From NCBI GenBank assembly GCA_035502775.1, contig DATJUB010000067.1, positions 5,597 through 69,596 of the forward strand: a DNA stretch of 64,000 nucleotides. Reading direction: 5' to 3'. The position numbers and the translations under genes are program-made. The notes under the pieces are model-generated. The model worked only from the letters and a program-made list of their open reading frames with translations. It was not told where the DNA came from and made no database searches. This document shows, piece after piece, positions 50,691 to 59,586 of this stretch (position 1 is the first letter of the stretch; each line of letters opens with the position of its first letter). This stretch comes from 67-14 sp035502775. GTDB lineage: Bacteria; Actinomycetota; Thermoleophilia; Solirubrobacterales; 70-9.

Positions 50691-51067
50691 GATCCACCCG
50701 CTCCGTCGAAGGCGATCACCCGGCGCTCGTGGATGCCGACGCCGATCGTGCGCTCACCCTGCTTGACCTCGACCGAGAAGCGCAGCTTGCGATTGTCGAT
50801 CACGTCGTCGAGCCGGGCCCAGGCGACGCATTCGGAACCGCCGAGCGCCCCGCCGACATGCTTGATCGAGACCTCGAAACCGACCGTGGCCTTGCCTTCG
50901 GGCAGGTGCGGCGCGACCAGCAGGGTCGCGTTGTGCTCCATCATGCCGATCATTCCGGGAGTCGAGAGCACGGTGGCCTCGATCGTCCCGCCGACGTCTG
51001 TGGTCAGCATGCCGTCGACGGTGAAGGGCTGCTCTCGCTCGGTTCCGATCTGATCTTCCAGTGACAT
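50687..51067 (-). CDS. Hotdog-fold thioesterase
   Basis: 126 residues from ATG 51067. VDGMLTTDVGGTIEATVLSTPGM and MEHNATLLVAPHLPEGKATVGFEVSIKHVGG match the fluoroacetyl-CoA-thioesterase-like/4HBT hotdog group, in which the Thr-containing N-terminal part and the Glu near ATLLVAP form the site. Probably releases free acid from a short acyl-CoA, or recycles CoA. Translationally coupled with the HMG-CoA-lyase-like gene. Divergent from npdG with 64 bases between. Confidence 0.85.
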   Translation of the reverse strand: MSLEDQIGTEREQPFTVDGMLTTDVGGTIEATVLSTPGMIGMMEHNATLLVAPHLPEGKATVGFEVSIKHVGGALGGSECVAWARLDDVIDNRKLRFSVEVKQGERTIGVGIHERRVIAFDGAGGS

Positions 51068-51131
51068 ACGCCAAGAATAAAGACCGCTCCCACGACGGCA
51101 TCTCCAGGGAGCGGAGCTAGACTCCGGGACC

Positions 51132-51830
51132 GTGAGCGACAACGGCAGCACCCCCACCATTCCTATCCTCGGCGGCACCGGAGCCCTCGGTTCCGGACTC
51201 GCCAAACGCTGGGCGAAGAGCGGCGCCGATGTGATCATCGGATCCCGCGACGCCGGCCGCGCGCAGGAAGCCGCCGACAAGCTGGCGGAGGAATCCGGAG
51301 GGAAGATCACCGGCATGACCAACGAGGACGCGGCCCGCGCCGCCGGCATCGTCTTCCTCACGGTTCCGTTCCGCAACCAGTCCGAGTACATGACCAATCT
51401 GAAGAACGTGCTGACCGAGGGCCAGATCCTGGTCGACTGCTCGGTCCCGCTGGCGGCGGCGATCAGCGGCAAGGCGACCCGCACGATCGGCGTGTGGCAG
51501 GGCTCCGCCGCCCAGCAGGCCCAGGAGATGGCGCCCAAGGGCGTCACAGTCGTCTCGGCCCTGCACACGGTCAGCGCCCCGGGACTCTCGGATCTGGACG
51601 TGGAACTCGGCGAGGACGTGCCGATCTGCGGCGACAAGAAGGCCGACAAGGCCCGCGTCGCCGAGCTGATCGGCATGATCGACGGTCTGCGGCCGGTCAA
51701 TGCCGGCGCCCTGGAGACATCGCGGATCGTCGAGCAGCTCACTCCGCTCCTGATCTCGATCAACATCCGCTACAAGACCCACGCCGGAATCCAGTTCACG
51801 GGACTGCCGGAGGGCGACCCCTTCTCGTGA
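51132..51830 (+). CDS. npdG: NADPH-dependent F420 reductase (NpdG)
   Basis: 232 residues from GTG 51132. IPILGGTGALGSGLAKRWAKS binds NADP, and VIIGSRDAGRAQEAA follows. FLTVPFRNQSEYM and the C-terminal part (LETSRIVEQLTPLLISINIRY) match F420-dependent NADP oxidoreductase of the NpdG group, which moves hydride between NADPH and F420. It opens an operon with three F420 synthesis genes and overlaps cofD by four bases (GTGA), so cofactor synthesis and recycling are produced together. Confidence 0.92.
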   Translation: MSDNGSTPTIPILGGTGALGSGLAKRWAKSGADVIIGSRDAGRAQEAADKLAEESGGKITGMTNEDAARAAGIVFLTVPFRNQSEYMTNLKNVLTEGQILVDCSVPLAAAISGKATRTIGVWQGSAAQQAQEMAPKGVTVVSALHTVSAPGLSDLDVELGEDVPICGDKKADKARVAELIGMIDGLRPVNAGALETSRIVEQLTPLLISINIRYKTHAGIQFTGLPEGDPFS

Positions 51831-52756
51831 AGGTCGCGCTGCTCGCCGGCGGCACCGGCGGGGCCAAGCTCGCGGCCGGCATGCAGGCGGTGATCGGCGC
51901 CGACCTCACCGTGATCGCGAACACCGGTGACGACGTCGAGACGCTCGGATGCCATGTGTCTCCCGATCCGGATCTCTGCACGTACTGGCTGGCGGACGAG
52001 GTCGACCAGATCCGCGGATGGGGGATCAAGGACGACACCTTCAAGGTGTTCGAGCGCATGGCCCGCCTCGGCGCGCCGAACTGGTTCTCGCTCTCCGATC
52101 TCGATCTGGCCGCCTGCCTGTACCGCAAGAACTTCATCGAAGAGGGCGGCCGCCACACCGACGCCCAGGGCCAGATCGCCCGTGGCCTCGGTGTTCAGGC
52201 GACGGTGCTGCCGATGTCGGACGATCCGGTGCGAACCCAGATCATGAGCAGCGGCGAGTGGCGCGGCCTGCAGGAGTATCTGATCCTCGAGGGCGGACAG
52301 ACCGAGGTCGAGGGTGTCGAGCTGCGGGGAATCGCCGAGGCCGCCCCGACCCCCGAGGTCGCCGCCGCCTTCGAGCAGGCCGATCTGATCGTGCTCGGAC
52401 CCTCGAACCCGGTGATCAGCATCGGGCCGATCCTCGCCGTCCCCGGCATGAGAGAGTTGATCGCCGGCGCCGCGGCCCCGGTGGTGGCGGTCAGCCCGTA
52501 TGTCGCCGGCAAGGTCGTCAAGGGGCCGACCGACCACTTCATGCGGGCGATCGAACGGCCGACCACCGCGGCCGGCGTCGCCTCGCTCTACACCGGCCTG
52601 ATCGACGCGATGATCTGTGACTCGGGCGATCCGGATCCGGCCCCGACCGAGGTCCGTACCTTCTCCACCGCCACCCTGATGCACAGCGCCGAAAGCCGGG
52701 CCACAGTCGCCCGTGCCGTGCTGAAGGTCGGCGAGCAGCTGATCGAGTCACCGTGA
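51827..52756 (+). CDS. cofD: 2-phospho-L-lactate transferase CofD
   Basis: 309 residues from GTG 51827. VALLAGGTGGAKLAAGM, VIANTGDDVETLGCHVSPD, the WFSLSDLDLAAC segment and VLGPSNPVISIGPILAVPGM are hallmark motifs of CofD (FbiA), which joins the phospholactyl-type (or phosphoenolpyruvyl) unit from a GDP-activated donor to Fo. The longer upstream frame runs inside npdG and was excluded. Overlaps both neighbours by four bases. Confidence 0.95.
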   Translation: MKVALLAGGTGGAKLAAGMQAVIGADLTVIANTGDDVETLGCHVSPDPDLCTYWLADEVDQIRGWGIKDDTFKVFERMARLGAPNWFSLSDLDLAACLYRKNFIEEGGRHTDAQGQIARGLGVQATVLPMSDDPVRTQIMSSGEWRGLQEYLILEGGQTEVEGVELRGIAEAAPTPEVAAAFEQADLIVLGPSNPVISIGPILAVPGMRELIAGAAAPVVAVSPYVAGKVVKGPTDHFMRAIERPTTAAGVASLYTGLIDAMICDSGDPDPAPTEVRTFSTATLMHSAESRATVARAVLKVGEQLIESP

Positions 52757-53394
52757 ACGCGATCGCGATCATCACGGCCAAGCGCTTCACCTCGGCGAAG
52801 CAGCGCCTGGCCGGATCGATCGACGAGGAACTGCGGCTGCGGCTGGTCGAGGCGATGCTCGGCGACGTGCTGCAGGCGGTCGGCGAGGCCCGCACCGTGA
52901 GCGGGATCCTGGTCGTCACCGGCGAGGGAATCGCGGCCGACCTCGCCCGTGCGGCGGGCGCCGAGGTCATCCACGATCCCGAGGACGTGAGCCATTCCGG
53001 TGCCGCGCTGCTCGGCATCGCCCGGGCCGAGGAGCTGGCCGCGGACTGTGTCGCGCTGCTGCCGGGCGACTGCCCCCTGCTCGACCCCCGGGAGCTCGAC
53101 CGGCTGCTCACCGGCCTGCCGACCCCGTTCGTCACCGTCGTGCCCGACCGGCACGGAACCGGCACCAACGCGCTGGCGCTTTCCCCGCCCCGCGCGATCG
53201 AACCGGCCTTCGGCGAGGGCAGCCGCGAGCGTCATCTCACTCTGGCCCGCACGGCCGGGGTTCCCCACACGACCGAGGATCTGCCGACCCTCGCCCTGGA
53301 TCTCGACACCCCGGCCGATTTCGTCGCGCTGACCACCCGGTTGGAGATGAGCCCGGGCCGGGCCGCACGGACCGCGAAGGTCCTGGGGATCTGA
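52753..53394 (+). CDS. cofC: 2-phospho-L-lactate guanylyltransferase CofC
   Basis: 213 residues from GTG 52753. A nucleotidyltransferase fold begins at AIIITAKRFTSAKQRLAGSI; LLPGDCPLLDPRELDRLL holds the metal-binding Asp and VVPDRHGTGTNALALSPP the donor site, all as in CofC (FbiD). It makes the GDP- or GTP-derived activated phospho-C3 donor for CofD. Its stop shares one base with the cofE start (TGATG). Confidence 0.94.
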   Translation: MNAIAIITAKRFTSAKQRLAGSIDEELRLRLVEAMLGDVLQAVGEARTVSGILVVTGEGIAADLARAAGAEVIHDPEDVSHSGAALLGIARAEELAADCVALLPGDCPLLDPRELDRLLTGLPTPFVTVVPDRHGTGTNALALSPPRAIEPAFGEGSRERHLTLARTAGVPHTTEDLPTLALDLDTPADFVALTTRLEMSPGRAARTAKVLGI

Positions 53395-54161
53395 TGCTGA
53401 TCGGTGACGCGGGCGAGATCTCGATCAGGCCCGTTCCCGGGATTCCCGAGGTCACCGAGGGTTTCAATCTCGGCGCGGCGATCTGTGACGGCATCGACGT
53501 GACCGGTGACGACATCCTCGTCATCTCCCAGAAGGTGGTCTCCAAGGCAGAGGGCCGGATCGTCGATCTCGGCGATGTCACCGCGGGATCCGAGGCCACC
53601 GCGCTCGCCACCGAGCTCGGCAAGGACCCGCGCCTGGTCGAGCTGATCCTCGGCGAGAGTCGCTCGATCGTGCGCAAGGACGGGCCGCGCGGCATCCTGA
53701 TCACCGAGACCGTCCACGGTTTCATCTGCGCCAACGCCGGGATCGACACCTCGAACCTGGACGGTTCGGACACGGTCGTGCTGCTTCCCAGAGACAGCGA
53801 TCGCTCGGCCCGCCGGATCCGGGGAGAGATCGAGGCCGAGATCGGCGCGCGGCCCGCGGTGATCGTCTCCGACAGCTTCGGCCGTGCCTGGCGTCACGGC
53901 CAGTCCGAGGTGGCGGTCGGCTGCGCCGGGATCGACCCTCTCGACGATTGGCGGGGACTGCCCGACCGTTCCGGGATGATCCTCGCCGCGACCAACATCG
54001 CCGTGGTGGACGAGATCGCGGCGGCGGCGGACCTGGCCCGGACCAAGACCAGCGGCACCCCCGCGATCTGTGTGCGCGGCCTGAAGCGCTTCGTCCAGCT
54101 GGATGACGGCAGCGGCTGCCAGACCCAGCTGCGCGAAGCCGAGGACGACCTCTTCCGCTAG
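53394..54161 (+). CDS. cofE: Coenzyme F420-0:L-glutamate ligase CofE
   Basis: 255 residues. DDILVISQKVVSKAEGRIVDL, HGFICANAGIDTSNLDGSD, VIVSDSFGRAWRHGQSEVAVGCAG and CVRGLKRF match CofE, which adds the polyglutamate tail of F420 with GTP. The C-terminal nitroreductase-like domain fused to this activity in mycobacterial FbiB is missing, so the protein is the short, archaeal-style form. Final gene of the F420 operon. Confidence 0.95.
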   Translation: MLIGDAGEISIRPVPGIPEVTEGFNLGAAICDGIDVTGDDILVISQKVVSKAEGRIVDLGDVTAGSEATALATELGKDPRLVELILGESRSIVRKDGPRGILITETVHGFICANAGIDTSNLDGSDTVVLLPRDSDRSARRIRGEIEAEIGARPAVIVSDSFGRAWRHGQSEVAVGCAGIDPLDDWRGLPDRSGMILAATNIAVVDEIAAAADLARTKTSGTPAICVRGLKRFVQLDDGSGCQTQLREAEDDLFR

Positions 54162-54194
54162 GCGCGATTATTTTCTGCCGGATGCCCGGTCTAA

Positions 54195-54210
54195 GGTTGT
54201 GACCACAACC
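54195..54210. promoter_or_regulatory. Dyad GGTTGTG-AC-CACAACC before the RibD/DHFR-like gene
   Basis: A 16-base inverted repeat with perfect 7-base arms, 16 bases upstream of the ATG at 54227 and directly before its GGAGG ribosome site. The size and symmetry suit a small repressor operator. It lies 33 bases past the cofE stop, so the gene may be controlled separately from the F420 operon. Confidence 0.5.
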
Positions 54211-54226
54211 GGACCGGAGGACAGGC

Positions 54227-54793
54227 ATGCGCAAACTCATCTACTCGGGAAACACCTCGCTCGACGGCTATATCGAGGACGAGAACGGATCCCTCGATTT
54301 CACCGAACCAGACGACGAGGTTCATCGCTTCTGGAACCAGTGGGTCCGCGAAGCCGGCGCCTCGCTGATGGGCCGCCGCCTGTATGAGGCGATGGAGCCC
54401 TACTGGACCGACATGGCCGCCAACCCCTCCGGGGAACCCACCACCGACGAGTTCGCCCGGGCCTGGGTCGAGACGCCGCGCTACGTGGTCTCTCGGACCC
54501 TCGATTCGGTTCCCGACGGGCTGACCCTGATCAAGGGGGATCTCGAGACCGAGGTGCGCAGTCTCAAGGAGGCCCCCGGGGGACACATCGACGTCGGCGG
54601 CGCCGACCTCGCCAACAGCCTGGCGGAGCTCGACCTGATCGACGAACTGATGATGGTCATCACACCGGCGATCGTCGGCACCGGCAAGCCGAATTTCGGT
54701 CCGGCGTTCGTGAAGACCGCGTGGAAGCTCTCCGGAACCGAGACCTTCAGCTCGGGGGCGCTGCTGGTGCGCTACGAGCGGGATCGGTCCTGA
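54227..54793 (+). CDS. RibD C-terminal/dihydrofolate reductase-like oxidoreductase
   Basis: 188 residues from ATG 54227 with GGAGG upstream. KLIYSGNTSLDGYIEDENGS, MGRRLYEAMEPYW and HIDVGGADLANSLAELDLIDEL are typical of the RibD_C family, the NADPH-binding fold shared by riboflavin reductases and many small actinobacterial reductases. It is not a housekeeping folate enzyme by motif. Its position after the F420 operon suggests a link with deazaflavin or flavin chemistry, but the dyad at 54195 points to separate control. The 3' end overlaps the converging fbiC by 47 bases. Confidence 0.85.
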   Translation: MRKLIYSGNTSLDGYIEDENGSLDFTEPDDEVHRFWNQWVREAGASLMGRRLYEAMEPYWTDMAANPSGEPTTDEFARAWVETPRYVVSRTLDSVPDGLTLIKGDLETEVRSLKEAPGGHIDVGGADLANSLAELDLIDELMMVITPAIVGTGKPNFGPAFVKTAWKLSGTETFSSGALLVRYERDRS

Positions 54794-57122
54794 CGTCCGT
54801 CTCCGCGCCTTCGCGCTGAACACGGGTGGCGAGACCCTCGACGAGATCCACCTCCGGCGCCATCGGGTCCGGATAGCGCTGGAGGATCTCGTAGCCCGTG
54901 TTGCGCTGGGCGGCCTGGCGGCCGGCGCGGTGCGCCGAATCGATCAGTTCCTCGACCTCCAACCGCACCCCGTGCTGTGAGCCCGCCATGCGGGAGATGC
55001 TCTCCTCCATCAGGGTGCCACCGAGGTCGTTGACACCCCAGCGCAGGGCTTCGGTGGCGCCTTCGAGGCCCATCTTGACCCAGCTGGCCTGGAGGTTGGT
55101 GACCGACCTGCCGAGCGCGAGGCGGAACGCGGCGGTGTGTTTCAGATTCTCCTGGATGGAGATCTCCTCGACCCCGTGGGTCCGCCCCAGCAGCGTGTTG
55201 AAGGGGATGAAGCTGAGCGGCACGAACTCGGTGATACCGCCGGTGCGTTCCTGAAGCGAGCGGATCACCTCCATGTGGCGGGCCAGTTCGCGCGGCTCCT
55301 CGATATGGCCGAACATCACCGTCGATGTCGAGCGGAGACCCGACGCGTGTGATGCCTCGATGATCTCGACCCAGCGGGCGGCGGGCAGCTTGTTCGGTGA
55401 GATGCGCTGGCGCACACCGTCGTCGAGCACCTCGGCCGCGGTGCCGGGGGTCGATCCGAGACCGCACTCGATCAGGTACTCGAAGACCTCGCGCGGAGAC
55501 TTGCCCGACTGCTCGCACATGTGGTTGATCTCCATCGGCGAGTAGGCGTGCAGATGGATCTCGGGGGCGGTCTCCTTGGCCAGCTTCAGCCAGCGGCCAT
55601 AGGTCTCGAGGGTGAGGTCGGGATGGATACCACCCTGCATGCAGAGCTCGGTCGCGCCGAACTCGACCGCCTCAAGGACCCGGCCGACGAACTCTTCCTC
55701 GCTCGATTCGTAGGCGTCGGGTGAGCGCTTGCCCTGGCCGAAGCCGCAGAACGCGCAGCCGACCACGCAGATGTTGGTGAAGTTGATGTTGCGATTGACG
55801 ACGAAGGTGGCCGTGTCGCCGGCCAGTTCGGCCCGCAGGCCATCGGCCGCGATCCGCATCCGTTCGATCACCTCGGGACGGTTCTCGGAGAAGAGCGCGG
55901 TCAGCTCGTCCTCGGTGAGCCGCACCCCCTCCCTGCCCTTGGCGATCGCCTCAACCGCGAGACCGGGGTCGATGGTCTCTTCCGAACGACGGCCGGAACT
56001 GCCGCGCGGGATGAAGCTCCAGTACTTCAGCTTGATCACGTCGAGCACTCCCTGCTCCATCCATTCCGAGTTCATGTACTGCGGATAGACGCAGAGCCGT
56101 TCGGTCAGCGCGTATCCCTCGGGAGCGAGCTGCTTGCGGATCTGGTGTGGGCTAGGGAAAGGGTGCTCGGGCGAGATGTGGTCGCCGTTGGCGGACAGGC
56201 CGCCCAGATCGGTGGCGCCGGCCGCGACCAGCTCCGACCACCAGTCGGAGAGGTTCGGCGGCACCTGGACGCCGACGTCCGGCATCAGGCGCTGGGTCTC
56301 GGTGATCAGGAACTTCAAGTCCTCGATCGTGATCGGACAGGCCCACTCGGGAATCGCCACCGAGGGGTCCTGTTCGGCGGCCTGCCCTTCGGCACCCTCG
56401 GTCGATTCCCAGAGACCGGAATCGGCCGACCAGCGTCCCTTGCCCGCCCAGCGCTCGGCCGATGCCTGGTTCGCGATGTCGGCGGGTTCCTGCCCGTAGT
56501 AGCGCGGGTGCGGCACGAAATTCTGGATGATCACTTCCTGGATGTGGCCGTACTTCTCCTGGAGTGCGGCCAGCGCTTCCAGGGCCTCGATCCGTTCCTC
56601 GGGCGTCTCGCCGATGCCGACCAGGATCCCGGTCGTGAACGGAATCTTCAGCTTTCCGGCCGCCTCGATCGTCGCCAGCCGGACCGCGGGATGTTTGGTC
56701 GGCGAACCGGCGTGGACCGTCTTCATCAGCCGCTCGGAAGCCGATTCCAGCATCAGGCCCTGCGAGGCCGTCACCTCGCGCAGCCGGGCGAGGTCGGTCT
56801 CACCGATGGCCCCGATGTTGGTGTGGGGCAGGATGCCACGCTCCATCGCGCGCTCACAGGCCCAGATCACGTAGTCGGTGAAGTCCTCATGCCCCCAGGC
56901 CTTGAGCTTGGCGGCGACGATCGGATTGACCTCGGGCTTCTCCCCGGTCAGGAAAAGAAGCTCCTTGGCGTTGCGGCGAACCGCCTCGTCGAGCCGCTTC
57001 TCGACCTCCTCCGGCGGATGGATGTGGGCCTGATGCGTCGCGAAGGCGCAGTACTTGCAGTAGCACTGGCAGGTACGTGAAAGGGAGATCGTGTAATTGC
57101 GGGAAAAAGTGACCCTGCGCAT
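54747..57122 (-). CDS. fbiC: Fo synthase FbiC (CofG/CofH fusion)
   Basis: 791 residues from ATG 57122; an ATG at 57152 is also possible. Two radical SAM halves are joined: the first has CQCYCKYC near its start (CofG), the second NICVVGCAFCGFG near residue 455 (CofH). Each supplies the CxxxCxxC cluster. ELLFLTGEKPEV and ELCMQGGIHPDL are the matching SAM-binding regions. The enzyme makes the deazaflavin chromophore Fo from a tyrosine and a ribityl-uracil. It converges on the F420 operon from the far side, with no operon link, and is divergent from the cupredoxin gene. Confidence 0.96.
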   Translation of the reverse strand: MRRVTFSRNYTISLSRTCQCYCKYCAFATHQAHIHPPEEVEKRLDEAVRRNAKELLFLTGEKPEVNPIVAAKLKAWGHEDFTDYVIWACERAMERGILPHTNIGAIGETDLARLREVTASQGLMLESASERLMKTVHAGSPTKHPAVRLATIEAAGKLKIPFTTGILVGIGETPEERIEALEALAALQEKYGHIQEVIIQNFVPHPRYYGQEPADIANQASAERWAGKGRWSADSGLWESTEGAEGQAAEQDPSVAIPEWACPITIEDLKFLITETQRLMPDVGVQVPPNLSDWWSELVAAGATDLGGLSANGDHISPEHPFPSPHQIRKQLAPEGYALTERLCVYPQYMNSEWMEQGVLDVIKLKYWSFIPRGSSGRRSEETIDPGLAVEAIAKGREGVRLTEDELTALFSENRPEVIERMRIAADGLRAELAGDTATFVVNRNINFTNICVVGCAFCGFGQGKRSPDAYESSEEEFVGRVLEAVEFGATELCMQGGIHPDLTLETYGRWLKLAKETAPEIHLHAYSPMEINHMCEQSGKSPREVFEYLIECGLGSTPGTAAEVLDDGVRQRISPNKLPAARWVEIIEASHASGLRSTSTVMFGHIEEPRELARHMEVIRSLQERTGGITEFVPLSFIPFNTLLGRTHGVEEISIQENLKHTAAFRLALGRSVTNLQASWVKMGLEGATEALRWGVNDLGGTLMEESISRMAGSQHGVRLEVEELIDSAHRAGRQAAQRNTGYEILQRYPDPMAPEVDLVEGLATRVQREGAETDVRTDPARSAPAAPPS

Positions 57123-57234
57123 CTGGAGACAGAACCTACCGCAGGGGATCATTCGTGGCGTAGGCTAGGAGCGTTGGAGCGCCCACCCCCGGCCGGACCC
57201 GATCGGTCACATGAAACTCGTAAGGAGAACTTCG

Positions 57235-57669
57235 ATGAAACGCTACGCGACACTACTTGCCGTTCCCCTCGCGGCGATGGCCCTACTCGCCGGCTGCGGC
57301 GGCGATGACGACTCGTCGTCAGACAGCCCGAACGCGTCGGACACCGCCACCCAGACCAAGAAGCCGGCCAGCAACAGCGGCGACTCTCAGGTCGTCGATC
57401 TGCAGGCCGCCCCGGATGGCACCCTCGCCTACGAGGAGGACACGCTCGAGGCCAAGTCCGGCAACCTCGCGGTCGCCTTCACCAACGACGCCCCGATCGC
57501 CCACGACGTCGTCTTCGAGAAGGACGGCAACGAGGTCGCGCGCGGCAACATCATCACCGGTGAAAGCGAAACGGTCTCATTCGACGCGAAGCCCGGCGAG
57601 TACACCTACTTCTGTTCCCTCCCGGGCCACCGCGAGGCGGGAATGGAAGGCACCCTGAAGGTCAAGTAG
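57235..57669 (+). CDS. Plastocyanin-like cupredoxin lipoprotein
   Basis: 144 residues from ATG 57235, placed by the AAGGAGA ribosome site. A lipoprotein signal ends at LLAGC; a Ser/Asp/Asn-rich linker follows. The copper-site residues are complete: His in DAPIAHDVVFEKDGN and Cys, His and Met in YFCSLPGHREAGMEG (C-x4-H-x4-M). This is a type 1 copper electron carrier held on the outside of the membrane. Partner oxidase or reductase genes are not in the window. Confidence 0.92.
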   Translation: MKRYATLLAVPLAAMALLAGCGGDDDSSSDSPNASDTATQTKKPASNSGDSQVVDLQAAPDGTLAYEEDTLEAKSGNLAVAFTNDAPIAHDVVFEKDGNEVARGNIITGESETVSFDAKPGEYTYFCSLPGHREAGMEGTLKVK

Positions 57670-57683
57670 GACCCGCACAACGC

Positions 57684-57714
57684 GACGAAGGGCCGCCGAG
57701 TGCGGCCCTTCGTC
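57684..57714. terminator. Terminator hairpin after the cupredoxin gene
   Basis: GACGAAGGGCCGC and GCGGCCCTTCGTC form an exact 13-base stem with a 5-base loop, 14 bases after the cupredoxin stop; GTCTGTG follows. Functional as a terminator mainly for the plus strand. The stem half GACGAAGGGCC recurs in the hairpin at 59511-59542. Confidence 0.85.
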
Positions 57715-57761
57715 GTCTGTGAGTGGCAGCAGATACCCCCACTCACTCAGCGGTTCTTCGA

Positions 57762-57798
57762 AATCTGGATCGCACAGCGAAGCGAAGCGATCCAGATT
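57762..57798. terminator. Terminator-like hairpin after the catalase gene
   Basis: AATCTGGATCGC and GCGATCCAGATT form a perfect 12-base stem with a 13-base loop, starting one base beyond the catalase stop on the minus strand. The stem is strong but lacks a U-run on either side. Confidence 0.6.
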
Positions 57799-57799
57799 C

Positions 57800-59446
57800 C
57801 TATTCAGCGACAACGACGCGTTGGTTCGGCACGCAGTGGGTCATGACCAGCCCGCTGACGTCGCGGTTCCCGTTTGAGCCCAGGCTGGCCAGACGGGCCA
57901 GCTCCTCTTCGTTCAGGGTCTGTGTCGGCAGCGGCTCCAGCGAGCTGACGTCGTCGGCGGTGATGCCGATCATGTAGCCGACCCGCTGCCCCATCTCGTC
58001 GTCGCACATCAGCAGATGCCAGATCATGCGCTCCTGGATCGCGCGATCGCATTCGGCGAGGTCACCGCCGAGGTTGTTCACGAACTCGTCCTTCTCCCAG
58101 TCCTCGGAGAGCTGGAAGCGCTCACCGGCCTGCTTGTAGTCGTTCGTGCGGCCGATCCGCCTGCGGGTGAGGCGGCCGGAGATCTCCGGGCCGACCTCTT
58201 CCCCGCCACCCGGCGCCTCGCGGAGGCCGGCCCTGAGCGAAGGCTCATAGTTGACGCTGTCGAGATCGCCGCCGTCGTCGACGTGGACGGCCATCTGGCC
58301 ATCCCGCTGGTTGGTGCGGACCTCGGTGGCTTTCGGCTGGTTGACCGGGACCTGCTGGTAGTTCGGACCGACTCGGTGGCGCTGCGTGTCGCTGTAGGAG
58401 AAGGTCCGCCCGACCAGCATCTTGTCGTCGGAGAACTCGAGGCCGTCGACCAGCACGCCGGTGCCGAAGGCGATCTGCTCGTTCTCGGCGAACACGTTCT
58501 TCGGGTTCCGGTTCAGGGTCATCCTGCCGACCGCGTGGAGCGGGAACTCGTTCTCGGGCCAGGTTTTGGTGTCATCCAGTGGATCGAACTCGAGCTCGGG
58601 ATGCTCGCCATCGCTCATGTACTGGATCTTCAGCTCCCATTCGGGATACTCGCCGGCGTTGATCGAGTCGATCAGGTCCTTGGTGTGCGCGCCCAGTTCC
58701 TTGGCCTGCACGGCGGACGCGTCGGCGGCGGCCCAGCTCCTAACTCCCTGCTTGGGTATCCAGTGATACTTGACCAGGATCGACTCGTTGCGCTCGTTCA
58801 CCCACCTGTAGGTGTTGACCCCGAAACCCTGCATGTGACGCACGCTGGCCGGTGTGCCGCGCGGACTGTAGAGCAGGGTGATCATGTGCATCGACTCGGG
58901 AGATTGGCTGATGAAGTCGAGCTGACGGTTCGGTTCCTGGCGGAACGTGGTCGGATCGGGCTTCTGGGAGTGGATGAAGTCCGGGAACTTGATCGCGTCA
59001 CGGATGAAGAACACGGCGAGGTTGTTGCCGACCAGATCCCAGTTGCCGTCCTCGGTGTAGAACTTGACCGCGAATCCGCGGGGGTCGCGGGCGCACTCGG
59101 AGGAATCGCGGCCACCGGCGACCGTGGAGAAACGCGCGGCCACCTCGGTCTTCTTGCCCGGCTCCTGGAACAGCTTGGCGCGGGTGAACCTCGAGACCGG
59201 CTCGTCACCGACCCTGCCGTAGGACTCGAACTCGCCGAAGGCGGTCACCCCGCGGGCATGGACGACCCGTTCCGGGACGCGCTCGCGGTCGAAGTGGGCC
59301 AGCTTCTCGATGAAGTGGTAGTTCTCGAGCGTGGCCGGACCGCGCTCGCCGATCGTCCGCTGATTCTGGTTGTCGTGGACGGGATGTCCCTGACGGTCGG
59401 TCAGGACACGGCGGTCGTCGCTCTGCGCGGGCCGCTCGTCACCCAT
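57800..59446 (-). CDS. Heme catalase
   Basis: 548 residues, small-subunit catalase length with a modest C-terminal tail. Motifs visible are GERGPATLENYHFIEKLAHF, FERVVHARG-type active-site His segment (RVPERVVHARGVTAFGEFES), FAVKFYTEDGNWDLVGNN (Asn region), and the proximal heme RTFSYSDTQRHRVGPNY with the ligand Tyr. It splits hydrogen peroxide and appears cytoplasmic (no signal). The aquaporin gene ends at 59587, 140 bases beyond the catalase start, behind a terminator, so the two genes are on the same strand but separately transcribed. Confidence 0.95.
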   Translation of the reverse strand: MGDERPAQSDDRRVLTDRQGHPVHDNQNQRTIGERGPATLENYHFIEKLAHFDRERVPERVVHARGVTAFGEFESYGRVGDEPVSRFTRAKLFQEPGKKTEVAARFSTVAGGRDSSECARDPRGFAVKFYTEDGNWDLVGNNLAVFFIRDAIKFPDFIHSQKPDPTTFRQEPNRQLDFISQSPESMHMITLLYSPRGTPASVRHMQGFGVNTYRWVNERNESILVKYHWIPKQGVRSWAAADASAVQAKELGAHTKDLIDSINAGEYPEWELKIQYMSDGEHPELEFDPLDDTKTWPENEFPLHAVGRMTLNRNPKNVFAENEQIAFGTGVLVDGLEFSDDKMLVGRTFSYSDTQRHRVGPNYQQVPVNQPKATEVRTNQRDGQMAVHVDDGGDLDSVNYEPSLRAGLREAPGGGEEVGPEISGRLTRRRIGRTNDYKQAGERFQLSEDWEKDEFVNNLGGDLAECDRAIQERMIWHLLMCDDEMGQRVGYMIGITADDVSSLEPLPTQTLNEEELARLASLGSNGNRDVSGLVMTHCVPNQRVVVAE

Positions 59447-59510
59447 CGGAACTCCTTGTCTGACGCTGTTCGATCACATCCACCACTCGTGCCCACCGTA
59501 ACAGCAGAAC

Positions 59511-59542
59511 GACGAAGGGCCCCCGATCGGGGGCCCTTCGTC
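59511..59542. terminator. Terminator between aquaporin and catalase genes
   Basis: GACGAAGGGCCCCC and GGGGGCCCTTCGTC form a 14-base perfect stem with loop GATC, 45 bases past the aquaporin stop on the minus strand. On the minus strand it is followed by GTTCTGC. Its outer 11 bases match the terminator at 57684-57714. Confidence 0.85.
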
Positions 59543-59586
59543 TCAATTCGCTTACCGGCCGATGGCCGGTGGTGACACGTCCGGGA

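Noticed and set aside
57121..57134. TTCTGT-CTCC-AGAT next to the fbiC start, as a further member of the regulon dyad
   Set aside because: The right arm has one mismatch and overlaps the probable start codon; no link to IclR-controlled genes. Too weak to count without conservation data.
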